From contig NC_092188.1 of NCBI RefSeq assembly GCF_043641665.1, forward strand, positions 14,157,704 to 14,221,703: DNA of 64,000 bases. The letters are read 5' to 3'. Shown here piece by piece: positions 42,401-53,000 of the stretch. Made by a program: the position numbers and the translations under genes. Numbering within the stretch: position 1 is the stretch's first letter; every line of letters starts with the position of its first letter. The notes beneath the pieces were generated by a model, which searched no databases, was not told where the DNA came from, and saw nothing but the letters and a program-made list of their open reading frames with translations. Source of the DNA: Enoplosus armatus (taxonomy: Eukaryota > Chordata > Actinopteri > Centrarchiformes > Enoplosidae).

Positions 42401-42621
42401 GAGTAAAGAATACCAAACATCTGGCGTCTCATTGCTCCTTCTCCTCCACTTGGATTACTTACACCTACTCTCTGAAGGACAGCAAGAGCCCTCTGAAAGC
42501 CGTGTTGGAAAGGGTCACCAGCAGGCACCCTGACTGGACAGTAGGGCACCTGGCTAAGCTGCTCATACATATGGAGCGCTATGATGCCATCGCTGTTCTC
42601 GCCAAACTCAAGACTGAATGA
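39426..42621 (+). CDS. igflr1: IGF-like family receptor 1 (5' end uncertain)
   Basis: TNF-receptor-like type I membrane protein. The mammalian gene is expressed in T cells and binds IGF-like ligands. Exons: 39426-39507, 39591-39780, 40175-40190 (16 nt), 40278-40325, 40795-40867, 40947-41042, 41864-41968 and 42308-42621. They give about 307 residues from the ATG at 39426. Ectodomain Cys modules are seen (NCGYDDFGGLHEPP; YCQPCTTCPPGYIVSP), then a Ser/Thr stalk, then a membrane helix (PLATLLSTMLVVLSACVIYV) before KRKRG. A death-domain-like C-terminal region follows: NLDVLEELVILLDPE, KHLASHCSFSSTWITYTYSL, DAIAVLAKLKTE. No signal peptide precedes the ATG, so an upstream exon is probably missing from the model. 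The donor after KRKR may be at 41027 or 41042; both keep frame. Orthology is supported by the human IGFLR1 C-terminus and by the tail-to-tail kmt2b neighbour. Confidence 0.87.
39781..40174 (+). other. igflr1: igflr1 intron, nothing seen
   Basis: Donor GTAAGC at 39781. A strong pyrimidine tract (CTCTCTCTCTTTTTTTTCC) and TATAG acceptor precede the 16-nt exon at 40175. Confidence 0.6.
40326..40794 (+). other. igflr1: igflr1 intron, nothing seen
   Basis: AT-rich, with an A15 run near 40668. Donor GTAATC, acceptor TTTCAG ending at 40794. Confidence 0.6.
41220..41465. mobile_element. teleost DNA-transposon-like repeat fragment
   Basis: TAGTCTCGCATAGCCAGACT at about 41230 and GAAAATGTCACATAAAATAG with GCGACGCATGTAGACTATG near 41385-41420 resemble a dispersed fish element with a 'CTCGCATAGCCAGAC' motif. 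Ends are not defined. Confidence 0.4.
41470..41835. mobile_element. teleost dispersed repeat adjoining igflr1 exon 7
   Basis: GCTGGGTATACTTTAGGGCG, CAAAACGGTAGTCCACAAAC, CAATGGGTGATGTCACGGTG and CTACGTCCACGTCTTTTATG, ending CAGTCCATGTTATAACTG, match from memory a high-copy teleost repeat. It ends only about 30 nt before the exon at 41864 and may supply part of that intron's branch point or pyrimidine tract. Confidence 0.55.
41969..42307 (+). other. igflr1: igflr1 intron before the last exon, nothing seen
   Basis: Donor GTGAGT at 41969 and acceptor TCTGTAG ending at 42307. AT-rich, no repeat recognised. Confidence 0.6.
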
Positions 42622-43290
42622 GATGTAGCATTCCTTCCTCCTGTACCTGATAAAAGCCGTCACCGCAAGGTCTGGATTGCAGATGCTTACCTGGCTCTGA
42701 TCATTCTTATGAGATTCAAATTAATTCTAGGAATCCTGCAGGAAATGGTGGAAAGTCAAGCAGGTCCCAGTGTTTTTGGAGCTGGACCCATACCAGAGAC
42801 TAAAGGTCAGGGTATCTCAGCCTCTACTGCTTCAATTTTGACCATTCTTTTTGTAATTTGTGTCTCTTGTGAGTCCCCCATTGTTTTGGACATAATACTA
42901 AATTACTAAGTAACACAAAAAAGGATTAAACTGGCAGCTACTAGGTTTATACTGACATGTCGCTGACAGAGTGTAGCTGCCAGTACAAGCCTTTTTTTGT
43001 GCCTTCAAGTGCCTGTTTGTGCACATACTGAGCTGATATTTTCTCACTTGTCTGTATTGCACTGCTCCTCTTTTTGCGCAACTAAACATTCCAGACAGCT
43101 TCTATATTTTAATAATTTTTACCCACTCTTTTTATATTATCAATGAACATAATGGAGTACATCTAATTCAGAATTATTCGACAAATGTCAAGTAAAGTTG
43201 GCTGCAATCCTTGCAATTCCAGTTGATGATTATTGCTTTGCATTACTGATATATGTTCTACTTTTATAATAAAAAATGGAATTTGTTCAA
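42622..43290 (+). other. igflr1: igflr1 3' UTR
   Basis: From the TGA at 42619-42621 to the AATAAA at 43268-43273. The open frame within 42709-42909 has no recognisable content. The 3' end abuts the kmt2b 3' end. Confidence 0.5.
43268..43273 (+). terminator. likely igflr1 poly(A) signal
   Basis: AATAAA in TTATAATAAAAAATGG, about 650 nt after the stop. The opposing kmt2b signal lies 31 nt further right. Confidence 0.5.
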
Positions 43291-43303
43291 ACATCTTAAC
43301 ATC

Positions 43304-43309
43304 TTTATT
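43304..43309 (-). terminator. likely kmt2b poly(A) signal
   Basis: TTTATT on the plus strand, which is AATAAA (CTTAATAAAGATG) on the kmt2b strand. It is the last such signal before the igflr1 3' end. Confidence 0.5.
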
Positions 43310-43486
43310 AAGCAAATAACATTATAAATAAAAAAGTGCATAGAAAAATTAAACAGGTTTAGAAATATGTATACAAATATTTACAAACTCAAGGTTTATT
43401 TGTACATGGTAACAAAGACGTAAATTTTAAAGATCACATATTTTCTCATTTTTATGTCTTTTACACTTACTTTAAAATAACCCTAC

Positions 43487-43528
43487 TATATATATATATA
43501 TATATATTTATATATGTGTGTATATATA
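43487..43528. repeat. TA-rich microsatellite
   Basis: CTATATATATATATATATAT followed by TTATATATGTGTGTATATATA, in the kmt2b 3' UTR. Confidence 0.9.
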
Positions 43529-43643
43529 ACATACAGCTTTCTTAACAGATTCTGGGAGAGATGGTCATGATAACTTAAGGTTTTGACTAGTGCTTTGCAT
43601 CCTTCATTGCAAACACACCCAAAATGACACAAACAGACGCATC

Positions 43644-43698
43644 CACACACACACACACGCACACGCACACGCACACGCACACACACGCACACACACGC
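43644..43698. repeat. CA / CACG microsatellite
   Basis: (CA)n changing to repeated ACACGC units and back to CACA, in the kmt2b 3' UTR. It explains the Val/Cys/Arg and His/Thr open frames on both strands. Confidence 0.9.
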
Positions 43699-45759
43699 TC
43701 TGCAGGACATTAAAACCAAGCTATCTCTTAAATTATCATCCTCTCTTTTTGCATCAGTATTCCCAAACATCTGTGTAAACAGCTGAGGTAGAATCCTTGC
43801 AAGGAGTTGGGAGTGACTCTGCTCTTGTTGTCAGCTAGGTGATTGACACAAGTTAACCTGGGCTCCATCCCAGTGATTGGACATGCAAAGAAAGGGGGTT
43901 AAGATAAAACAAAACATGATGGAAATTTGCTCTAATAAAGGTTGAAGACAATAGGGTGAAAAAACAAAAGATGATCGTGGGCTTGGGGAGGCAAACAGTG
44001 CTCACTTTACTCCTGTGGCTGATTCTAAGACCGTCAGTAATCTACCATAACAAGAAATAAAATAAAAAGGATTCTTTAAAAATACCTGCTTTAGAACAAT
44101 TTCTGTCATAAAGGCTTAAATGCATGACACAACTGCCCGAAAAGAAAATTCAAGTAAATTAATGAAACAAAAGGACATCATTTGTAAACAAAAGAAAAAA
44201 AAGAAGAGATACTAATGGGAGAGATCTCCTAGACCGCCACCGTTTATACAAAGCACAACCTTTTACCATTAAAAATATAAATCAAAACATGAATAAATAT
44301 AACTACCAATTTGAACAGTGTGAGAATTAGAATAGCCTCGTCAATGACGGCACTGAACATCGACTAAGAACGACATTAAACATTATTTTAAAGGTGCTGA
44401 GTGCATTCTCTCAGCTCCATTTTAGACTTGACTGTTTTCTGCAACAACAACATCTAGAAAGTCGGTGTTCTCAACAAGTCTGGTGCAGGAGCTGAATACA
44501 CACACTCAGTGGCGACGCTTTATACCGGTGCTCTACCTGATTACGAGATAAGCTGTAGCAGGTTTCATAAAGATGAAGATAACTTGTATGTTTGATGGTT
44601 ATTTATGTGCAACTGTAGGGCAGCAAAGCCTTATTGCAATAGGTAATGAGCATCTGCCATGAGAGTAATAAAATATATATTTAAAAACTGATATTCACCA
44701 CAACTCTTCACTTTTGGCTTGGGTAGTGTTTGCTACATACACTATACATGAAAGTACAAGAAAAAAAAATGACACTATGTTACTGACTGGAACCGTTACA
44801 TGGCAATAATGTATTTTAAACCCACCACAGGAAAGGAGTGGGTGAAAAACAGCAGATCTAAAGTGTGAAACTTAGCAGACACTTTATATTTCAATGACGA
44901 TAAGAGTACTGCTTGAGTGCATAAATTTAAGATAAATGGTCTCAGCAGGGTGAATTAACAGCTAAACAATTCCTGATTTGCAGGACACCAAAGTCCAACT
45001 AAAGACTTTAAAGACCTTTCAAAGCTTAGCACCATGGTTGTTTTGTTATTCATGAAAAAAATAAGTCTAAAAAGAGGAAATATTAACAACATGAGAAGTG
45101 TTAAATGTAAGATAAAACACAAAAATAAAGGTTTGGGTGAATGTATGGCTCAAGAACTGACTTCACCACTGCACGGATGGGGCTATAATGTTCCCATCAC
45201 TGGAGGATGGAGCAATCATGATTACAAGTGTACTATAGACACACATACCCCCCAGAAATGAATAAAACATAAAAAGGAATCTCTCAAAGCCTGGCTATAG
45301 GTTTTCAGCAATGATTCAAACAGATAAGGCTTCAAAGAAATTCTGTTGGTGTCATCCATACTGACACAGGAAACCCCCTACATTATAAATATCTGGTCCT
45401 GTTCTCCTGAACACCAAAACCACTTCTTCCACAATATTATCTGCTGTGCCACCTGTACATCTAAACACTTCACAAGCACACATACCTTGTGAAAACAGGC
45501 AAGTCAGGCAAGTCAGGCAAGAATCTTTTCAAAAGTTAATGCATTCTCTGTGCAGGTTCTCCTCCTCTTCATCTTCTACTCCAATCCATAAAATGTCTGC
45601 ACATCACTTTTGAACCGCCAAATATTCCTGACTGGTCTCATAGTGGCTAATTCCCCTGCTGTGCGGACTTCCCACTGCCTCCCCAAGCCCAATCCAGTGC
45701 CACCTTAATTTAAGGCTTACTAGTAAACAGGATCCTCCCCTTTTTATACGAGGGATGTC

Positions 45760-47029
45760 TCAGTTGAGGAAACGCCGACATCGCCGGGCCCCACAGTTAC
45801 AGTTGAGTTTGTTGCTGGCGTCTTCAATTGGGAACTTGTAGTCATAGGTGAGCTCCTCCCCTCTGTAGATCTTCCGAAGAGCAAAGATGACGATATGCTT
45901 TCGGCCTTCCACGTTGATCACTCGCGAGTAGCAGTTAGGTTCACAGGAGTGGTTGATGAATCTTGCTGCATTACCATGCATGGTTGCATCCACCACATCA
46001 AAGTCATCAATGCGGAACATGTAACAGCCAATGCCCTGCGAAGGCAAAAATGAAACCCGCTGATACATCCTCTAACCTTTCTCAACTGTAACCTTCAATT
46101 ATTGTAGATAACTGACCTACATTAAAATGAAACTGATCAAAGCAACAGAAATCCAACCAACCTTGCCGTCATAGTACTTCTCCCTTTTGTCAGTGAGCAC
46201 TGAGCGAATGACGATGCCTGCATATTCAATAACCATCTCCCCTGCTTCAATGTTCCTCTTGCAGAAAAGACCACGCCCATGGATAGCAGACCTGCGACAA
46301 ATGCACAAAGGTCAGCATTGGTTAGATCATTTGCTGGGTAGCTCAAGATGCCAACAGTGATGATGTGTCAACTGCATCATGGAGTCTGCCGAGGTGCAGA
46401 CTCAAGCCAATTTCTGGATGTGAACTTCCCAAAATTCATGGCTATTTAAAAAAGGTACAAAATACAAATACAGTAAATTCAGTATTAACATGAGTCATGT
46501 GAGCAAATGAGGGCTGGAAAATAAGCAATCTCACTTTATGGGAAGAACCTCCCACATGTCTTCAGGCCAAGACGTTGTGGTTTAGTTTTCAAACTGTGGT
46601 TTTCCCCCATTAAACTAATGGCCCATCTGGGAAACAGCTGTTGTAAGCAGTCTGACATGCCAGAGGCCTCTCTGTGATAAACAGCTTAGCTACACTGTAT
46701 ACATTATATTTATATTCTTTCGTAAACTACTTGGCGATTTTTACTCATTTGCTCATTCATGAAATGTGGAGACCTGGCTATGTTCACATTAATTGCCCTG
46801 TGAACTGATTTGAAACACCTGTCTTATACACTATATACGTCAGTTAGATAATTTTAAACTGACGAAGGAAAGATGTTATAAAACACTGATTTGTAGTTCT
46901 ACAGTACTGCAGGGTTCCTGTTTGCAAATATAGTTCTGTGCTAACCTGTACACGCCTACCGCCTCCTTGGATGTCCTTTCCAAATGTCTGAAGCGCATGG
47001 CCATGGGCAACTCCAAACTAGTAGCCCGT
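45760..47029 (-). other. kmt2b: KMT2B catalytic SET and post-SET domain
   Basis: Exons 47029-46946, 46291-46162 and 46035-45760. SET motifs are present and intact: [35 protein letters not shown] and [11 protein letters not shown], with the post-SET cysteines CNCGARRC and the end RRFLN. The cofactor-binding NHSC and catalytic Tyr motifs are retained, so an active H3K4 methyltransferase is expected. Confidence 0.95.
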
Positions 47030-50000
47030 CTAAGAGGAAGAGCAGAAAACAATTCACCAAACTTGGAGAAAACATTAGGTAAGTTGTAAACTTAGCAAAA
47101 CTTCTTTTTCGAATGAAACAGCAAGGTGCTTTTGAAAGCGTTAAGACTACATTTTAACCCAGGAAAAATGTACAACTAAATGAGTGATGCCTGACCTTGT
47201 AGACTTCAAAAGAACCTCATCTTCTTCATCATCATAAGGTCCAATGTCAGGAAGCTGTCTATGCTGAGAAGCTAGGAAGTTAAATATGTCAAATGTGGAC
47301 TTCCTGTTAAGAGAAAAGAGAAAATTATATCAGGTCTAGATGAGTCTGGAAACATCAGTCGACATGCAAAAAAGTCAAATACAAAAAGTAAAACCTCACA
47401 TTATTTTTAATCATTTGTAATGCTGTACTCTTTTTCCTCTCACATGTAGAAAAAAAGAACTAGAGAATAGATTCAGTAAGATAAGACTCAAGATACATAA
47501 TCAAAACTGATCAGTGAATCAGAATTGATTGGTTAATTGCTGTGAGTTTGTTAGTACACTGTAACAGTAATTGGTACATACCTAAGGTACAGCTCAGAGC
47601 GGGCACAGCCACTGGGATTAACAGGAAGGTCGTCCTCCTGGCTGAACTGTTTGAAGAAACGGAAGGCATGGCGTTGACAGCGGTGGGCTCCTTGAAGTTG
47701 CTCCAACAAGAACACCACTGCATCATGGATGAGACCCACCATATGGGTACCAGTGATCCTCTGAAAGGTTAGAGGTCGCAACCTTGCAATTGCTCGTGCC
47801 TCCTGCACCCCGTCTATCACTGCTTTCCAAGCCACTGAAGGTAAAGTTGAGAATGAAGTGTCACAAAGTGAATACAATGAACATAATAACGTTATTATTT
47901 TGAGAACATGATAGATAATCTGAAGGCTTTTGAGGGAAATATTTCTTATGCAATATTAGCCTTACCCTCAATACTGTCTGCCTCTACACTGAAACCATCA
48001 TCGCTGGTTATCTCAAATTTTAAGTGTGGCTGGTCTCTGTTAGTTGGACATTCCTCATCCTCGTCAGACCGTGGTGGTTCATCATCTGAGGTAAAAGCAG
48101 CACCTAACAAAACACAATTCATACAGTCAGTCTTGCACACTATTCTTAAATGTTGTGGCCACAATTTTAGCCAGGTTAAAGAGCATAGAAGCACTTTAAA
48201 GTCCCATCTATTAGTTAGTGTCACATCATACGTTCATTCATAGAAATCATTAAATTCCACAGTTAAATCTCAAGAATACCAGAGTATTTCTTCCAGTCAG
48301 TCAGGGTGTTGTGTCCCACTGGTTCCCAAGCATTCTGTTTGCCTTGTTCGCCCTGAGACAAAATATCCCAAGACTCTGACCTGAGAAAGATAAGAGTACA
48401 AAGGTTTTTTAAACACAAATGTAAAGATTTGCCTTTTCTTTGTTAAATAATCGATAACGAAAATAATCAGCCCTATTTAAGATAAGTAAAATCTTACCCT
48501 GAGCTATTAGAGTCGCTTTTATGCTCCTCCTTTAAGTCGTCCAGGTTTAGTACTCCCTTCACTGTTGGGGTCTTGATGCGGACTCCGGAAGCCCTGCTGG
48601 AGATGCTTGGAAAGGTAGGTCTGCGGTGCTCCTCATCCTCACTGATGGGCTCTGGTTGTAGAAAGTCAACTTTAGACTTCTTTGTGACAATACGGTCTGA
48701 AAGCGAAGATACTCTCTTCATGCGAACGTGGGTGCGAGGGCGGGGTGCAGGAGCTGGAGCTGGTGCTGGTGCTGGTGTTGGTGATGGAGAGTGAGGAGAC
48801 ACTGGAGGCTCTGGTTCAATTAATAGGCCAGGTGGCAAAACCAGTGAGGATGGGCTTAGTGTTCGAAGCCCACTCCACTTGGGAGTGTAGTTACTTGCCA
48901 TTGCTTGATTGATAATTGCTTGAGCACTTTCAGCAGGAGTCATGGGAGGATTCTCAGTCGACAGAGCAGGCTGCCCTGAGGCCTTGGAGGACTTGGATTT
49001 TTTGGATGAACTAGACTCCTTCTTTTTCTTTGTTTTTTTCAACTCTGGAACAGTTGTTGATATTTTTGTATTCTTTCTTGGCTTCTTCACATTAACTGAT
49101 GCCGCTGCACCATTGCTATTGTGAGTAAGCAGCTGTGTAATTGTGGTTGGATTCTGAGCTGTTGGTGTAACCGACGGAAGAACTGCTGCTGTCACATTGG
49201 CCCCGGGGGGTGGAGTCATGTTACCAGCGGCTGCTAGTGTGGCTGACAGTGCATTGCTTTGCAAAAGGCTGGCAATCTGAGTGACACAGTTGTAGGAGGG
49301 GGAGTTGGGAGTGGGAAGCTGGAAAGTGTTGCTTTCTGGGTTCTTCACAAATATCTGTCCAAGGCGGTTCACCAGCAAGACATGTGGTGTAGGATCAACA
49401 TTTGGACCTCCCACCTCCTTCACAGTAAGAATAGCATGTCCAGGTAAGGCCTGGGGAACCACTGGCTGTTGATGTTCTAAAGCTGGCCTGGGTGTAGAAA
49501 AGTTGATGGAGATAGTGTGACCAGATGTAGCTTCCTTCTGCACAGATGACGAGCTGTAACCATTTAAGATCACAGGGGCTGAGGTGGTTTGGACTGGTGT
49601 TGGAGCAGCTGAACACTGTGTTGACAGTCCAGAGAGAGACGATATTGATGCAGAAGAAGAAACGATGGTGACAGCTGTAGAACCCAATGGCTGTGTTTGT
49701 GTGGAGTAGATAGGTAGAGTGACAGTTCCACAAGTTCCTGCTGGGGGACAAGTGCCTGATGTAGCTGATAACACTGGATCGTTTCGAGGGGCAACATTTA
49801 GCAGTGTTTGTGTCAAGTCTCCAACAGGACTGAGGGTGGTTAGTTTAGTAGACGAAGGCTCCATGGATGGGAAGGTTGGTGACTCTTGTGAGGATGTTAC
49901 TGGCTGAAGTGTGATACTTGTTAGAGGAGGCTGACTGAAACCTGGTAAACAGGAATACACCTGCAGAGAGTCTACAAGGCCTTGAGCAGGGGTATGTACA

Positions 50001-53000
50001 TTTGTAGACATTAAAGGGGAGGGCTGAAGAAGATCCAGCAGGGCGCCCTGACTGTTATCAGCAGAATTTGCTAATGAGGGTTCCATTGTATTAGCTGATA
50101 AGTGGTTCATTAACACAGTAGTCCCCTCAGTTGATGACACAAATTGGCTGCTGTCAGGCTCTGAGTTCAGGGGTTTACAAGCTTCAGACTGTTGGGTCTC
50201 AAGCTGTGTGCCTTCAAGCAAAGGAACCATCTCAGTTAAGTGTGGACTAATGTCACATCTCTCAAGAACAAGAGGTCTTCCAGAGGCAAATGCTAAACTG
50301 GAACCCTGGAATAAGTCCTCAGAATTTGAGGTCTCAGGCACCTTTGTGAGTAAGTTAGGCAGAGCATCATGAACTGGAGTAGGAAGCACGGTCTCCTGAT
50401 TTACTAACAGAGTGTCAGTACTTTTCTCTTTGAGTGGATAGCTTCTGGAAATGTGTGGAGAAACATCATATGATTTAGGTGGATCTTGAGGTGAACTATC
50501 TGTAGGTCTTTTGCTGGAAACTGAGATGGTGACTGATGACAAATCAGTGTGCTTCTCATTGGATGATGCTTCTGGGAACAGACTCTGAACAGCCTGTGTG
50601 CAGTTTGTAGTTTCCGATTCAGCGACACTTTTATTATTTAGGTTTTTGGTTTGTATCTGACCTTGACTAGAACCTTCAACTTTCTGAGGATCATCGTTGG
50701 TCGCTATACTTGCATCACTCTCTGTACCGTCATCTACACCATCTAGCTGAGCCATAGGCCGGGAGGAAGGGGAGGAGGGAGACTTGGAATGATCTTTTGA
50801 TCCGGGACAGCTGACTATTGTCCGTGAGAAGTCAAAATAGTGCTCCATATCATCATCAGAGGAGGTGTTGCCTAAGTCATCCCTGGCTGAGGCTGCAGAC
50901 CGTGGCAGGTTGGCAACAAGAGTCTTCCTCTTGTGTGCCTCTTGGGCTCTTCCCCAGAATTCTTCCTGATCATCACCTTCCACCACTATTTGCCCCCCAC
51001 AGTTCATTGCCACACCTTCATTTAGGAGTGTCTCTTCAATCTCCAACTCTGTCCTCATCTCTTGGCCAAGACTCATGCTGGGATCCTTGTGGAATGAACC
51101 GTAGGGAAATTCTTCTTCACCCTTCTGTTGGTCCAAGTGCCCCTGCGGTGATGTACCATTTGCTGGAGAGACATCTTCAGGTTCTGGTGAAGCTAAGAAG
51201 TTGTGCGGCACCTCAACTGAGTCTGACTGGCTCAGATCAAATGACAATCGAGTTCTGGGTAGATGTTGAATGGGTGAAGAGAAAGACAGACTTGGAGAGG
51301 GAAAGCTGCCCGCACTGTCCTGCCAGGTAGACTGAGGAAAGAAAGCTGAGGTACAATGGGTCATTGTATTCCCAGGGCATCGGACTGAGGAAGCACTTCT
51401 ACCTCCAACTGGGCGGGATGATGGAGAATTTATCAGGTTGTCTGTAGCACCAAGTGGGAACAGTGGGGAAGTGGGAAGGGAGGATTTTCCAGCACGGAGG
51501 GTGATTGGTCCAGGCGGAGGGCCAAGAGGAGGTGGGGACATGTGACCGCGGGGGCCTGTTGTCTGCGAGTGGGGGCTGTGGCGACGAACCCTTCGAGTCT
51601 CCTCCAGATCACTTATGGTTAATATGTGGTGGGGTTTCAACTGGGTTAATCCTAAAAGGAAATCAGAATGAATCCACAGCTTGAGACTTATGTGCTTTTG
51701 ATTGGATCAACATATTTTTTGTTAGTGAATTAAAATAATTCTTACCAAAAAATGTTTCAAATTAATTTTACCTGGGGATGGCAGAGGTCGGGACATTCCT
51801 CCAGCTGGTCTCCTGGTTTGGGGGTAGCTGGGAATCTTTGGCCTTGTACCATGATCTGACTTGGGGGGAGGTCCTGGGACAAAGGTTTCATCCGTTGGGG
51901 GTTGGGGTTCTGTTATATCAGTCTCTTGGACTTCAGATTCTGAAGATTCATAAAAGTGGTTTATAGTATAGTTATTAGTATCTTCATCTATCCATTTACA
52001 GTAAATCACTTCCTAATGTAGTTCAGTTTTTCAGTCGTAAAACACGCACCACGTAGTTGACAGGGGCTGTGAGCAATGGTGTGATTGTCTCCTTGGTCAG
52101 GCATCTCCTCAACAGGCTTCTCAGGGACAACAGGCCGGACCTCCCGGACTGTACATGTATATTTGCACCGACGCAATGGATTAACTGTACTCCAGTACCA
52201 ACGAGAACACCTTTGGAAGGACAAACAAAGTTTAAAAGTGCTTTTCATTCCATGTTTCAAATATGATTTATTTACGTAATTAAGTTTGAAATAAAATAAA
52301 AACTTACTGAAAACCCACTGGATACAGTTTTCCTTTGCTAGCTGAAAGTTCTGTCAGCACACCCAGTCTGTCTATCTGTAAGGAACCTGTGTAGTAACAA
52401 TGTGGATACCAATTATTAGTTAAAGGTAAACTCATATGAGTAACTACCAAGGAGTGAATAGGAAACCAGCTAAGAGAAAGGTGCTTACCAATCATCACAT
52501 TGATTAATTCTGGTTCCAGTCCAGTCAAGAACTTTCGGCGAAGGCTGATACCCTCAAAATCCACATACACCCTGCGGTTCACCTCAAATTCTTGACCAGT
52601 TATCATCTGTACAAAAAAGGAAAACAAGTGATAACACAACTCAGAATCAAATTCCAAGCCTTTAAACTCATACGGTAAGAGACACGTTGGAAGGGTAGAA
52701 TTTACCCTGCCACTGATGAGTTGTCTGTGTTTATAGCAGTAGACCTTCTTATCATCCTGGAACACACAGTGACGGGAGCGGGCACACATGAAGTGATAGT
52801 TGCTCTGACAAGATGTCAGGCAGCAGCCCACTGTGGCTCCCGTCTGGTTGCAGCGTTCACATCGCTAAGAGGGGGTAGGGATTGATGGGGGCAAAGGATG
52901 AAATGTAAAGAGTCAGAGTATTAAAAGGAAAAGGAATCAATTATAGAGAGTGGATATTTGTTTATGAGCAACTCAGATTGCTCATAATATTGGGAATACA

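Larger units (their letters stand above)
43285..45759 (-). other. kmt2b: kmt2b 3' UTR (about 2.4 kb)
   Basis: Starts after the stop codon at 45760-45762 and runs to the poly(A) signal at 43304-43309. It contains a TA-rich microsatellite (43487-43528) and a CA/CG-CA microsatellite (43644-43698). No other gene was seen; small open frames here are low-complexity. Extent inferred. Confidence 0.5.

Noticed and set aside
43590..43778. Repeated ACACGC units considered as an array of direct repeats
   Set aside because: A simple microsatellite without spacers, in a vertebrate UTR.
48573..51330. Several plus-strand open frames opposite the kmt2b central exon
   Set aside because: Antisense shadows of a long GC-balanced coding exon; no splice or family evidence.
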